A model generated the notes under the pieces. That model searched no databases. It was not told the DNA's origin and saw nothing but the letters and a program-made list of their open reading frames with translations. This document shows, piece by piece, positions 16,812-26,091 of a stretch of 43,063 nt of DNA. Each line of letters starts with the position of its first letter. Within the stretch, counting starts at the first letter, position 1. Position numbers and translations under genes: made by a program. Source of the stretch: JBFIHZ01 sp041601535 (lineage in GTDB: Bacteria > Pseudomonadota > Gammaproteobacteria > Xanthomonadales > SZUA-36). The stretch is from the NCBI GenBank assembly GCA_041601535.1, contig JBFIHZ010000004.1, positions 1 to 43,063 of the forward strand. Direction: 5' to 3'.

Positions 16812-17168
16812 ATGCTAGCTGAATATTTTCCGATCCTGGTGTTTCTGGCTGTTGCGGCTGCATTGGGGGTCGTGCTGCTTTCGATTGGCGGCTTGCTGGG
16901 CCCGCGGCGTCCGGACAGCGAAAAGCTTTCTCCTTACGAATGCGGTTTTGAGGCATTTGAAGACACCCGCATGAAATTCGATGTGCGCTATTACCTGGTC
17001 GCCATCCTGTTCATCATTTTCGATCTTGAAATCGCATTCTTCATTCCCTGGGCCCTGGTGCTGGACAATCTGGGAACCCTCGGACTGGGTGTGATGCTCA
17101 TATTTGTGCTTGAACTGGTCATCGGATTCTTCTTTGTCTGGAAGAAAGGGGCATTGGAATGGGAGTAA
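16812..17168 (+). CDS. nuoA: NADH-quinone oxidoreductase subunit A
   Basis: 118-residue membrane subunit of complex I next to the quinone-chamber entrance. Three membrane helices are visible (about residues 6-28, 60-80, 87-108), and the conserved loop SEKLSPYECGFEAFEDTRMKFDVRYYLVAILFIIFDLEIAFFIPWA contains the Cys-bearing ND3-type segment. First gene of the complete nuoA-N operon; it follows tRNA-Leu by 44 bases and overlaps nuoB by 10 bases. I find no convincing promoter in the short gap, so transcription may come from secG/tpiA. Confidence 0.98.
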   Translation: MLAEYFPILVFLAVAAALGVVLLSIGGLLGPRRPDSEKLSPYECGFEAFEDTRMKFDVRYYLVAILFIIFDLEIAFFIPWALVLDNLGTLGLGVMLIFVLELVIGFFFVWKKGALEWE

Positions 17169-17692
17169 GTAATCCGGTACCGGTAGCAGCTGTCGACGAC
17201 ATCCTGCGGCCCAACGCCGATCAGAACCCGCTGCTGGAGCGGGGCATGGTAACCACCTCGCTGGACGCCCTGGTCAACTGGGCGCGCACCGGCTCCATGT
17301 GGCCGATGACGTTTGGCCTGGCCTGCTGTGCGGTGGAAATGATGCAGGCCGGCGCGGCGCGCTATGACCTTGACCGTTATGGCGTGGTGTTCCGGCCCAG
17401 CCCGCGGCAGTCAGATGTCATGATCGTGGCCGGCACGCTGTGCAACAAGATGGCGCCCGCTTTGCGCAAGGTTTACGACCAGATGCCTGATCCCAAATGG
17501 GTGATTTCCATGGGTTCCTGCGCCAACGGCGGTGGCTATTACCACTATTCATATGCCGTGACACGCGGTTGCGACCGCATCATTCCCGTGGATGTTTATG
17601 TTCCTGGCTGCCCGCCCACCGCTGAAGCGCTGGTGTATGGCATTTTGCAGCTGCAGGCCAAAATCCGCCGTACCAATACGATTGCCAGGTAA
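17159..17692 (+). CDS. nuoB: NADH-quinone oxidoreductase subunit B
   Basis: 177-residue peripheral-arm subunit that carries the terminal [4Fe-4S] cluster N2, which hands electrons to quinone. The four N2 ligands are visible: the tandem C56-C57 in GLACCAVEMM, C121 in MGSCANGGGYYHYSY and C150 in VPGCPPTAEALVYG. The start overlaps nuoA by 10 bases, suggesting coupling, and nuoC begins 4 bases after the stop. Length and motifs match the PSST/NuoB family. Confidence 0.98.
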   Translation: MGVSNPVPVAAVDDILRPNADQNPLLERGMVTTSLDALVNWARTGSMWPMTFGLACCAVEMMQAGAARYDLDRYGVVFRPSPRQSDVMIVAGTLCNKMAPALRKVYDQMPDPKWVISMGSCANGGGYYHYSYAVTRGCDRIIPVDVYVPGCPPTAEALVYGILQLQAKIRRTNTIAR

Positions 17693-17696
17693 GCCG

Positions 17697-18437
17697 ATGA
17701 AAGACATTTCCAAGGCAGCAACCGAGCTGTTTGCCGCGCGCTTTGGCAGCCGCGTCACGGTAACGGGCATGCAAAGCGGGATCGTGTCCGTGGATGTGGC
17801 GGTCGATAACTGGCTGGAAGTGTGCCGGCAGCTGCGTGACGAACCGGAATTCGCCTACGAGCAGCTCACCGACCTGTGCGGTGTTGACCACCTGGGTTAT
17901 GGCCTGTCCGAATGGGAAACTGAAGATGCCACTTCCGAAGGCTTTGGCCGCGGTGTTGAAGCCCTGGGCCCTGGCCGCTTTTCCTGGGCGCAGCGCCCGG
18001 AAGCCTCGGGCCTGCAACAACGTTTCGCCGTGGTCATCCACCTGATGTCCTACCGCCACAACCGCCGCCTGCGGGTGCGCTGTTTCTGCAATGATGAGGA
18101 CATGCCCATCGTGCCGTCGCTGGTGGATATCTGGAGTGCCGCCAACTGGTATGAGCGTGAGGCGTTTGACCTGTACGGCATCGTCTTTGAAGGTCACCCG
18201 GACCTGCGGCGTATCCTCACTGATTACGGTTTTACCGGACATCCGTTCCGCAAGGACTTCCCCCTGATCGGCAATGTGGCGGTGCGTTATGACACCGACA
18301 GGAAACGGGTGGTGTATGAGCCCGTGGATATTGAACCCCGGGTATTGGTGCCGCGCGTACTGCGCGATGACTCGCGTTACAAAACCGATGATATTGATCT
18401 GGAAGCAGGCACCCGCGCTGACGAGACGGCGAACTGA
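17697..18437 (+). CDS. nuoC: NADH-quinone oxidoreductase subunit C
   Basis: 246-residue 30-kDa subunit that links NuoB and NuoD in the connecting module. The C-terminal signature WYEREAFDLYGIVFEGHPDLRRILTDYGFTGHPFRKDFPL is complete. Residues about 66-100 form an insertion (GYGLSEWETEDATSEGFGRGVEALGPGRFSW) between the first domain and the signature region. The start is ATG 17697, four bases after nuoB; the reading frame stays open further upstream inside nuoB but is not NuoC-like. nuoC and nuoD are separate genes here, unlike the fused nuoCD of E. coli. Confidence 0.96.
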   Translation: MKDISKAATELFAARFGSRVTVTGMQSGIVSVDVAVDNWLEVCRQLRDEPEFAYEQLTDLCGVDHLGYGLSEWETEDATSEGFGRGVEALGPGRFSWAQRPEASGLQQRFAVVIHLMSYRHNRRLRVRCFCNDEDMPIVPSLVDIWSAANWYEREAFDLYGIVFEGHPDLRRILTDYGFTGHPFRKDFPLIGNVAVRYDTDRKRVVYEPVDIEPRVLVPRVLRDDSRYKTDDIDLEAGTRADETAN

Positions 18438-18439
18438 TC

Positions 18440-19693
18440 ATGGCTGAAATCCGCAACTACACAATGAACTTCGGTCCGCAGCATCCGGCGGCACATGGTG
18501 TTTTACGGCTGGTGCTGGAAATGGACGGTGAGACCGTGGTGCGCGCTGATCCGCACATCGGCCTGTTGCACCGGGCGACCGAGAAGCTGGCGGAAAGCAA
18601 GCCGTTCAACCAGTCCATTGGTTACATGGACCGGCTGGATTACGTTTCGATGATGTGCAATGAACACGCTTACGTGCGCGCCATTGAGCAGCTGCTGGGG
18701 GTAGAAGCGCCGCCACGTGCACAGTACATCCGCACCATGTTTGATGAGCTGACCCGGTTTTCCAACCACCTGATGTGGATTGGCGCCTCGGCCCTGGATC
18801 TGGGTGCCATGACGGTGTTCCTGTACGCTTTCCGTGAGCGCGAAATGGTCATGGACATGTATGAAGCAGTGTCCGGGGCGCGCCTGCACGCCACCTATTA
18901 CCGTCCGGGCGGGGTATACCGCGATTTGCCGGACAGCATGCCGGTGTACCAGGAGTCACGCTGGACCAAGGGCCGTTCGCTGAAGCGCAAGAATGAATGG
19001 CGCGAGGGCTCACTGCTGGACTTTATCGAGGCTTTCGCACGCGATGTGCCTGACCGTATCGATGAATACGAAACCCTGCTTACCGACAACCGCATCTGGA
19101 AGCAGCGTACCGTCAATATCGGCGTGGTTGAACCCGAGCGGGCGCTGCAAATGGGCTTTACCGGTCCGATGTTGCGCGGTTCCGGCATCGAGTGGGACCT
19201 GCGTAAAAAGCAGCCTTACGCCATGTACGACCAGGTTGAATTTGATATTCCGGTGGGTGTGAATGGCGACTGTTATGACCGTTATCTGGTGCGCGTTGAA
19301 GAAATGCGCCAGAGCGCGGCCATCATCCTGCAATGCGTGGAATGGCTGCGCGCCAACCCGGGCAGCGTGATGCTCAAGAATTTCAAGGTGGTACCGCCCA
19401 CCCGCGAAGAAATGAAGGATGACATGGAAGCGCTCATCCACCACTTCAAATTGTTTACCGAAGGGTATTGCGTACCGGCCGGTGAAACCTACGCAGCGGT
19501 GGAAGCACCCAAGGGTGAATTTGGCTGCTACCTGGTTTCTGATGGGGCCAACAAGCCATTCCGGGCGCATTTGCGCGCGCCGGGCTTTGCCCACCTGTCC
19601 GGATTCAATGAAATGGCCAAGGGCCATATGCTGGCCGACGCGGTGGCCATCATCAGTACCCTTGACCTGGTATTTGGCGAGGTGGACCGCTGA
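18440..19693 (+). CDS. nuoD: NADH-quinone oxidoreductase subunit D
   Basis: 417-residue 49-kDa subunit, homologous to the large subunit of [NiFe] hydrogenases but without the metal site; it forms much of the quinone-binding cavity with NuoB. Family blocks: NYTMNFGPQHPAAHGVLRLVLEMDGETV, PHIGLLHRATEKLAE, DRLDYVSMMCNEHAY, GVYRDLP, RGSGIEWDLRKKQPYAMYD, and the C-terminal end RAPGFAHLSGFNEMAKGHMLADAVAIISTLDLVFGEVDR. It starts 2 bases after nuoC and its stop overlaps the nuoE start by one base (TGATG). Confidence 0.98.
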   Translation: MAEIRNYTMNFGPQHPAAHGVLRLVLEMDGETVVRADPHIGLLHRATEKLAESKPFNQSIGYMDRLDYVSMMCNEHAYVRAIEQLLGVEAPPRAQYIRTMFDELTRFSNHLMWIGASALDLGAMTVFLYAFREREMVMDMYEAVSGARLHATYYRPGGVYRDLPDSMPVYQESRWTKGRSLKRKNEWREGSLLDFIEAFARDVPDRIDEYETLLTDNRIWKQRTVNIGVVEPERALQMGFTGPMLRGSGIEWDLRKKQPYAMYDQVEFDIPVGVNGDCYDRYLVRVEEMRQSAAIILQCVEWLRANPGSVMLKNFKVVPPTREEMKDDMEALIHHFKLFTEGYCVPAGETYAAVEAPKGEFGCYLVSDGANKPFRAHLRAPGFAHLSGFNEMAKGHMLADAVAIISTLDLVFGEVDR

Positions 19694-20217
19694 TGTCCGG
19701 CACGAAGCAAACACAGACTGAAACCATCCCGGCTGAAGACATCCTGAGCGCAGCCACCATCGAGGCGATTGATCACTGGGTGGCGAAGTTTCCGCCGGAC
19801 CGCAAGCGCTCGGCGCTGATCCAGTCACTGATGGCCGCCCAGGTGCAGAACGGCGGCTGGCTGACCCGGGAACTGATCGAAGCGGTGGCGGCGTATCTGG
19901 ACCTGCCGCCGGTGTGGGCGCATGAAGTGGCCTCGTTTTATTCCATGTTTGACCTGTCTCCGGTAGGCCGCCACAAGGTGAATATCTGCACCAATATTTC
20001 CTGCTGGCTGAATGGCGCGGAGGGCATCGTGGCCCAGGTGGAAAAGAAACTGGGTATTCGCATGGGGGAAACCACGCCAGACGGCCGCATCACGCTGGTG
20101 CGCGAGGAAGAGTGCCTGGCCGCCTGCTGTGGCGCGCCGATGATGGTGGTGGATGGCCATTACCATGAAAACCTGACCACCGAAAAGCTGGACACCATCC
20201 TCGATGGTCTGGACTGA
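19693..20217 (+). CDS. nuoE: NADH-quinone oxidoreductase subunit E
   Basis: 174-residue 24-kDa subunit of the NADH dehydrogenase module that binds the [2Fe-2S] cluster N1a. The thioredoxin-like domain carries the four ligands C99, C104, C141 and C145 (CTNISC and ECLAAC, followed by a further Cys). The helical N-terminal domain includes the typical GGWLTRELIEAVAAYLDLPPVWAHEVASFYSMF. The start overlaps the nuoD stop, so translation is likely coupled. nuoF follows after 14 bases. Confidence 0.98.
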   Translation: MSGTKQTQTETIPAEDILSAATIEAIDHWVAKFPPDRKRSALIQSLMAAQVQNGGWLTRELIEAVAAYLDLPPVWAHEVASFYSMFDLSPVGRHKVNICTNISCWLNGAEGIVAQVEKKLGIRMGETTPDGRITLVREEECLAACCGAPMMVVDGHYHENLTTEKLDTILDGLD

Positions 20218-20231
20218 GGACGAGTATCACC

Positions 20232-21527
20232 ATGGCTGAACACAACGTCGTATTCACTACGCTGCACGCGGAAACGCCCTGGTCAATGGATACCTATCTG
20301 TCCATCGACGGTTACCAGGCGTGGCGTAAAATTCTCGACGAGAAAACCCCGCAGGAAAAAATCATTGACATGGTCAAGGATTCCGCCTTGCGGGGGCGCG
20401 GTGGCGCGGGGTTTCCCACCGGTCTGAAATGGAGCTTTATGCCGCGCTCAGCCCCGGTGCAGAAATACGTGCTGTGCAACTCGGATGAATCCGAACCGGG
20501 CACCTGCCATGATCGCGACATCCTGCGGTTTAATCCGCACGCGGTGATTGAAGGCATGGCCATCGCCGCCTACGCCATGGGTGCCAGCGTGGCATATAAC
20601 TATTTGCGTGGTGAATTCCATCACGAGCCGTTCGAGCATTTCGAGCAAGCCCTGAAAGAAGCATATGAAGCCGGCCTGCTGGGCAAAAACATCAACGGGT
20701 CGGGCATTGACATGGACATTTATGCGGTGCTGGGTGCCGGCGCGTATATCTGTGGTGAAGAAACCGCGCTGATGGAATCGCTGGAAGGCAAAAAAGGCCA
20801 GCCACGGTTCAAGCCGCCGTTCCCGGCCAATTTTGGCCTGTATGGCAAGCCCACCACCATCAACAACACAGAAACCCTGGCCTCGGTGCCGCATATCATG
20901 CGCAACGGTTCAGAATGGTTCCTGAATATCGGCAAACCCAACAACGGTGGCCCCAAGGTCTTTTCCGTCTCCGGCCACGTCAGCAAACCGGGCAATTACG
21001 AGGTTCCGCTAGGTACTCCGTTTGCCGAATTGCTGGAGATGGCCGGTGGCATGCGCCCGGGCCGCCAGTTGAAAGCGGTTATCCCGGGGGGCTCTTCCAT
21101 GCCGGTATTGCCGGCCGCAACGATGATGGATTGCACCATGGATTACGATTCGCTGAGCAAGGCCGGGTCCGGTCTGGGCTCGGGTGCCGTTATCGTGATG
21201 GATGACACCACCTGCATGGTCAAGGCGTGCACCCGTATTGCACAGTTTTACCACATGGAATCCTGCGGGCAGTGCACACCGTGCCGCGAAGGCACCGGCT
21301 GGATGCATCGCATGCTGCTGCGCATCGTGGCCGGCAAGGGCCGCGACGGCGACCTGGAGTTGCTGCGTTCCGCCGCGGGGCAGATCGAGGGACACACCAT
21401 TTGCGCGTTTGGCGAAGCTGCGGCCTGGCCGGTGCAGGGCATGTTGCGGCATTTCTGGCCTGAGTTCGAATACTACGTGACCCACGGCCGCTCCATGGTA
21501 GATGAACAGCAGGGGCTGGCGGCATGA
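20232..21527 (+). CDS. nuoF: NADH-quinone oxidoreductase subunit F
   Basis: 431-residue 51-kDa subunit that binds NADH, FMN and the [4Fe-4S] cluster N3, the entry point for electrons. The nucleotide site shows LRGRGGAGFPTGLKWSF and CNSDESEPGTCHDRD; the flavin region has GAGAYICGEETALMESLEGKKGQPRFKPPFPA. The cluster ligands C345, C348, C351 (ESCGQCTPCREG) and C391 are all present. The stop overlaps the start of nuoG by 4 bases (ATGA), consistent with coupled translation in the operon. Confidence 0.98.
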   Translation: MAEHNVVFTTLHAETPWSMDTYLSIDGYQAWRKILDEKTPQEKIIDMVKDSALRGRGGAGFPTGLKWSFMPRSAPVQKYVLCNSDESEPGTCHDRDILRFNPHAVIEGMAIAAYAMGASVAYNYLRGEFHHEPFEHFEQALKEAYEAGLLGKNINGSGIDMDIYAVLGAGAYICGEETALMESLEGKKGQPRFKPPFPANFGLYGKPTTINNTETLASVPHIMRNGSEWFLNIGKPNNGGPKVFSVSGHVSKPGNYEVPLGTPFAELLEMAGGMRPGRQLKAVIPGGSSMPVLPAATMMDCTMDYDSLSKAGSGLGSGAVIVMDDTTCMVKACTRIAQFYHMESCGQCTPCREGTGWMHRMLLRIVAGKGRDGDLELLRSAAGQIEGHTICAFGEAAAWPVQGMLRHFWPEFEYYVTHGRSMVDEQQGLAA

Positions 21528-23926
21528 ATGCAGAAGTGAAAGACGGCACTGTGACCGACGTGGAAATGGTCAACATTGAAGTGGATGGGGTGGCCATGCA
21601 GGCACCCAAGGGTTCGATGATCATCCAGGCCACCGACAAGGCCGGTATTGATATCCCGCGATTCTGTTACCACCGCAAGCTGTCCATCGCCGCCAATTGC
21701 CGCATGTGCCTGGTGGATGTGGAAAAAGCGCCCAAACCGATGCCTGCCTGCGCCACGCCGGTAATGGAAGGCATGAAAGTGTTTACCGGTTCGCGCCGCG
21801 CCATCGACGCCCAGCATGGCGTGATGGAATTCCTGTTGATCAATCATCCGCTGGACTGCCCGATTTGCGACCAGGGCGGCGAGTGCGAACTGCAGGACCT
21901 GGCCATGGGCTACGGCCGTTCCGTATCGCGTTTCACCGAGCGCAAACGGGTTGTGAAAGACAAGAACGTGGGCGCGCTGGTGCAAACCGAGATGACGCGC
22001 TGCATTCACTGCACCCGCTGCGTGCGGTTTCTCGAGGAGATCGCGGGTACCACGGAAATGGGCGGCTGTGGCCGCGGTGACCGGCTGGAAATCGGCACCT
22101 GTGTGGAAAACAGTATCGATTCAGAGCTTTCCGGCAACATCATAGATCTGTGCCCGGTAGGCGCACTGACCGACAAACCCTTTCGCTTCTCGGCCCGCGC
22201 CTGGGAACTGATGGCCCGGTCGTCAATCAGTCCACACGATGGCGTGGGATCGGCGCTGTACCACCATGCGCGTAATGGCCGCATTCTGCGCACCGTGTCG
22301 CGTGATAATGAAGCCCGCAATGAAACCTGGCTGGCCGACCGGGACCGCTACAGCCGTGATGGTCTGTATGCCGCCGACCGGGTTGCCCAGCCGATGATCA
22401 AAGTAAATGGGCAGTGGCAGGACGCATCCTGGGATGAAGCCGTAACCAAGGCGGCCGACGCACTGCGCGATGCGGGTGACGAACTGCAAACCCTGATGTC
22501 GCCCAGCGCCGCTACCGAAGAGTATTACCTGGCGCAGAAGCTGGTGCGTGGCCTGGGCAGTGAACACATAGACCATCGCTTGCGTGAACAGGATTTTTCT
22601 GACGATGCCAGCCGGCCGGCAGCACCCGTATTTGAAATGTCCATCGCGCGGATGGAGCAGGCGGACGCGGTGTTGCTGCTGGGCTGCAATCCCCGTCACG
22701 AGGCGCCCCTGCTTGGTCACCGGGTGCGAAAGGCCTGGCAAAAAGGCGCCGTGATCGATGCGATCAACCCGCTGGACTGGGAATTCATTTTTGACATCCG
22801 TGAAAATCGGGTGGTGGCGCCACAGCACATGCTGGCCGAGCTGGCCGGCGTGGCCCTGGCGGTTGCCGACAGCAGCGGCAAGGCCTTGCCCGAACAGCTG
22901 GCGCGACTGGCGGAAGGTGTAAAGTCGTCCCCGCAGCAGCAAAGCATGGCACAAGCGCTGGCCGGGGCGCAGCAGGGTCTGTTGCTGCTGGGCCAGTTCG
23001 CCATGAGTCATCCGCAGGCCAGTGCCTTGCGCGCGCTGGCCGCCTGGGTGAGCGAAAACACGGGCAGCAGCCTGAACCTGGTCAGCCATGGCGCGAACTC
23101 GGTAGGCGCCTGGCAGGCCGCGGCCGTGCCGCGGGGCAGCGCGGCATCAGCCACGCGCCAGGCCGGCAGGAATGCGCGCGAAATGCTGGCGCAGACGGGT
23201 AAAACCTGGCTGCTGTGGGGCTTTGAACCCGATTTTGACGTCGACAGTCCCGCCGCTGCCATGGCAGCGCTGCGTTCCGCCGGACAGGTGGTGGCGGTTG
23301 CATCATTCGCCTCCGATAGCCTGAAAGAGGTTGCGGATGTGATATTGCCGCTGGCGCCATTGGCAGAATCCGAAGGCAGCATGGTGAATTTTGACGGCCA
23401 GATGGCTGTGTTTTCGCCGGCCGGCAAGCCCGTTGGTGAGGCGCGACCCGGTTGGAAATTGCTGCGGCGGCTTGGTGCCGCGCTGGAACTGGAAGGTTTT
23501 GATTTTGTCAGCCTGGCTGGTGTTCAGCAGGAAATGCTGGCCGCCATTGAAGCCCGGGCTGTGACCAGCGGAGAGCAGCCTGTTGCTGCCGAACTGGCAA
23601 CGGATAAAACAGAAACCGGCAACGGCCTGTACCGCGTGGGCGAAGTGCCGATGTATTCGGTTGACGCGCTGTGCCGCCGGGCCGACGCCCTGCAGCGCAC
23701 CGTGCATGCGCAAAGCGCGTTTGTCGGCCTGAACCCGGCTGATGCCAGCCGCCTGGGGCTGAGCGATGGCGGCAGGGCACGCGTACGCCAGGGTGAGGCC
23801 CATGCCGAACTGGATGTGCGTGTCACCGAGCAGGTACCAGCCGGTGCCGCCTGGTTGCGCAGCGCCAGCTGCAGCACCCGCGAACTTGGCGAAGCCATCG
23901 GGCCGCTGAAGGTGGAGGTCGCGTGA
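21524..23926 (+). CDS. nuoG: NADH-quinone oxidoreductase subunit G
   Basis: 800-residue 75-kDa subunit carrying several iron-sulfur clusters. An N-terminal [2Fe-2S] domain (about residues 10-90) has ligands in FCYHRKLSIAANCRMC and PACATPV; the histidine-containing site for N5 is INHPLDCPICDQGGEC; N4 ligands are TRCIHCTRCVRF and LCPVGAL. The remainder is molybdopterin-oxidoreductase-like. The extra cluster N7 found in E. coli and Thermus appears absent: the corresponding region begins SSISPHDGVGSALYHH and lacks the CxxCxxxC pattern. It overlaps nuoF by 4 bases and abuts nuoH. Confidence 0.97.
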   Translation: MNAEVKDGTVTDVEMVNIEVDGVAMQAPKGSMIIQATDKAGIDIPRFCYHRKLSIAANCRMCLVDVEKAPKPMPACATPVMEGMKVFTGSRRAIDAQHGVMEFLLINHPLDCPICDQGGECELQDLAMGYGRSVSRFTERKRVVKDKNVGALVQTEMTRCIHCTRCVRFLEEIAGTTEMGGCGRGDRLEIGTCVENSIDSELSGNIIDLCPVGALTDKPFRFSARAWELMARSSISPHDGVGSALYHHARNGRILRTVSRDNEARNETWLADRDRYSRDGLYAADRVAQPMIKVNGQWQDASWDEAVTKAADALRDAGDELQTLMSPSAATEEYYLAQKLVRGLGSEHIDHRLREQDFSDDASRPAAPVFEMSIARMEQADAVLLLGCNPRHEAPLLGHRVRKAWQKGAVIDAINPLDWEFIFDIRENRVVAPQHMLAELAGVALAVADSSGKALPEQLARLAEGVKSSPQQQSMAQALAGAQQGLLLLGQFAMSHPQASALRALAAWVSENTGSSLNLVSHGANSVGAWQAAAVPRGSAASATRQAGRNAREMLAQTGKTWLLWGFEPDFDVDSPAAAMAALRSAGQVVAVASFASDSLKEVADVILPLAPLAESEGSMVNFDGQMAVFSPAGKPVGEARPGWKLLRRLGAALELEGFDFVSLAGVQQEMLAAIEARAVTSGEQPVAAELATDKTETGNGLYRVGEVPMYSVDALCRRADALQRTVHAQSAFVGLNPADASRLGLSDGGRARVRQGEAHAELDVRVTEQVPAGAAWLRSASCSTRELGEAIGPLKVEVA

Positions 23927-24963
23927 TGGAGAATTCCTTGCTGGACCAGGCACTGTTCATGCTGATCCTGGTGCTGAAAATTCTGGCGATCACGGTTCCG
24001 CTGATTCTGGCAGTGGCCTACTACACCTATTTTGAACGCAAGGTGATCGGTTACATGCAGGTACGTCTGGGTCCGAATCAGATCGGTCCATTAGGCCTGT
24101 TTCAGCCCTTTGCCGACGTGTTCAAGTTGCTGCTGAAAGAAATCGTACTGCCACAGAATGCCAACCGCTTTCTGTTCCTGATGGCGCCGGTTCTGAGCCT
24201 GGTGCCGGCTTTTGCCGCCTGGGCGGTGGTGCCGTTCAATGACTGGATGGTGCTGGCCGATGTGGATGCCGGCCTGATTTATATCCTGGCCATGTCCTCG
24301 CTGGGGGTATACGGCCTGATCATTGCCGGTTGGGCATCCAACTCCAAGTATGCTTTTCTGGGTGGTTTGCGCAGCGCGGCGCAAATGGTGTCGTATGAAA
24401 TTGCCATGGGTTTTGCGCTGATTGGCGTACTGATCCTGGCCGGAAGCCTGAACCTGCGTGAGATCGTGCTGGCTCAACAAGGCGGTATTTTTGACTGGTT
24501 CTGGTTACCACTGCTGCCGCTGTTTGCCGTGTTCATCATTTCCGGTGTGGCGGAGACCAACCGGGCACCGTTCGATGTGGCTGAAGGTGAATCCGAAATC
24601 GTCGCTGGCTTTCACGTGGAATATTCCGGTGCGGCATTTGCGATCTTTTTCCTGGCCGAATACGCCAACATGATCCTGATTTCCGCGCTGACGGCCGTGC
24701 TGTTCGCCGGTGGCTGGCTGTCACCGTTCCAGAACATGGCCATTATCGGCGACACCTTCCTGGGTCAGGGCAGCATTTTCTGGTTCCTGGGCAAAACCGT
24801 GTTTTTCATGTTCCTGTTCCTGTGGTGGCGGGCCACTTTTCCGCGTTATCGCTACGACCAGATCATGCGGCTGGGCTGGAAAGTTTTTGTGCCCATCACC
24901 CTGGTCTGGGTGATGGTGGCCGCCGTGATGTCGGTATTCGGCGTTATTGACCGGGGTATGTGA
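23926..24963 (+). CDS. nuoH: NADH-quinone oxidoreductase subunit H
   Basis: 345-residue ND1-type membrane subunit that joins the arms of complex I and lines the quinone tunnel. About eight membrane helices are visible. Conserved loops include YYTYFERKVIGYMQVRLGPNQIGPLGLFQPFADVFKLLLKE, AQMVSYEIAMGFALIGV, and ISGVAETNRAPFDVAEGESEIVAGFHVEYSG with the glutamate-rich loop. ATG 23926 shares its A with the nuoG stop; GTG at 23923 in the same frame is an alternative one codon earlier. Confidence 0.97.
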   Translation: MENSLLDQALFMLILVLKILAITVPLILAVAYYTYFERKVIGYMQVRLGPNQIGPLGLFQPFADVFKLLLKEIVLPQNANRFLFLMAPVLSLVPAFAAWAVVPFNDWMVLADVDAGLIYILAMSSLGVYGLIIAGWASNSKYAFLGGLRSAAQMVSYEIAMGFALIGVLILAGSLNLREIVLAQQGGIFDWFWLPLLPLFAVFIISGVAETNRAPFDVAEGESEIVAGFHVEYSGAAFAIFFLAEYANMILISALTAVLFAGGWLSPFQNMAIIGDTFLGQGSIFWFLGKTVFFMFLFLWWRATFPRYRYDQIMRLGWKVFVPITLVWVMVAAVMSVFGVIDRGM

Positions 24964-24965
24964 CG

Positions 24966-25454
24966 ATGAGCGCCATTACACGTTATTTCAAAAGCCTGAT
25001 GTTGCTGGAACTGGGCAGTGGCCTGGCCGTGACCCTGCGTTATTTCTTCCGTCCCAAATTCACCCTGCGCTTTCCCGAAGAAAAAACGCCCAAATCAAAC
25101 CGTTTCCGCGGATTGCATGCGCTGCGCCGCTACCCCAATGGCGAAGAACGCTGCATTGCCTGCAAGCTGTGTGAGGCGGTATGCCCGGCACTGGCCATCA
25201 CCATTGAATCGACCCAGCGCGATGACGGCACACGGCGCACCACGCGATATGACATCGACCTGTTCAAGTGCATTTACTGCGGGTTCTGCGAGGAATCCTG
25301 CCCGGTGGACTCCATTGTCGAGACCGGCATCCTGGAATATCACTTTGAAAACCGCGGTGAAAATATCGTTACCAAGCAACAGTTGCTGGCCATTGGCGAT
25401 CGCTATGAAGCCAGCATTGCCGCCGACCGTCGCCAGGACGCGGCTTACCGCTGA
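24966..25454 (+). CDS. nuoI: NADH-quinone oxidoreductase subunit I
   Basis: 162-residue ferredoxin-like subunit carrying the two [4Fe-4S] clusters N6a and N6b between NuoG and NuoB. The ligands form two standard sets: C63, C66, C69, C73 (CIACKLCEAVCP) and C102, C105, C108, C112 (CIYCGFCEESCP), with cross-over coordination as in 8Fe ferredoxins. The N-terminus has the amphipathic helix that touches the membrane arm. I prefer ATG 24966, 2 bases after the nuoH stop; GTG 24960 would overlap nuoH. Confidence 0.98.
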   Translation: MSAITRYFKSLMLLELGSGLAVTLRYFFRPKFTLRFPEEKTPKSNRFRGLHALRRYPNGEERCIACKLCEAVCPALAITIESTQRDDGTRRTTRYDIDLFKCIYCGFCEESCPVDSIVETGILEYHFENRGENIVTKQQLLAIGDRYEASIAADRRQDAAYR

Positions 25455-25466
25455 GCGGAGCACCCA

Positions 25467-26081
25467 ATGCCCATTGTTGAAATCGTTTTCTATACGTTTG
25501 CCCTGATGCTGACCGGCTCGGCCATCATGGTCATTACCGTGCGCAACCCGGTTTATGCGGCGCTGTTTCTGGTGCTGGCGTTTTTCAGTTCCGCCGCGTT
25601 GTGGATGTTGCTGGAAGTTGAGTTTCTTTCCATCGTGCTGGTACTGGTCTACGTCGGGGCAGTGATGGTGCTGTTCCTGTTCGTGGTAATGATGCTGGAT
25701 ATCAATCTGGCGCCGCTGAAGGAAGGCTTCATCCGTTACCTGCCGGTAGGCATTGGCGTGGCCGTGGTTATGGCCGGAGAGTTGCTGATGGTGCTGTGGG
25801 CACGGGGCCGCTTTGATGAGTCCGCCTTCCCGATACCCGCACCGCATCCGGATGGCTACAGCAATACCAAGGCGGTAGGTGACTGGCTGTACACCCAGTT
25901 TCTGCTGCCATTCGAAGTGGCTGGCATCATCCTGCTGGTGGCCATTATCGCCGCCATCGCGCTGACCCTGAGACAGCGCACCGGCAGCAAGACGCAGAAC
26001 CCGGCGCGGCAGGTTCAGGTACGCCGTGAAGAGCGTATCCGGCTGGCCAGCATGAAATCAGAACCCCGCCAGGACGCTTGA
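25467..26081 (+). CDS. nuoJ: NADH-quinone oxidoreductase subunit J
   Basis: 204-residue ND6-type membrane subunit with five predicted helices (N-terminal about residues 2-22, then four up to about 160). The conserved segment VRNPVYAALFLVLAFFSSAALWMLLEVEFLSIVLVLVYVGAVMVLFLFVVMMLDI matches helices 2-3 with the pi-bulge region of helix 3, important for coupling. The C-terminal about 35 residues are basic and hydrophilic. It begins 12 bases after nuoI and ends 10 bases before nuoK; SD-like GCGGAG precedes the start. Confidence 0.97.
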   Translation: MPIVEIVFYTFALMLTGSAIMVITVRNPVYAALFLVLAFFSSAALWMLLEVEFLSIVLVLVYVGAVMVLFLFVVMMLDINLAPLKEGFIRYLPVGIGVAVVMAGELLMVLWARGRFDESAFPIPAPHPDGYSNTKAVGDWLYTQFLLPFEVAGIILLVAIIAAIALTLRQRTGSKTQNPARQVQVRREERIRLASMKSEPRQDA

Positions 26082-26091
26082 GGAGACCACC

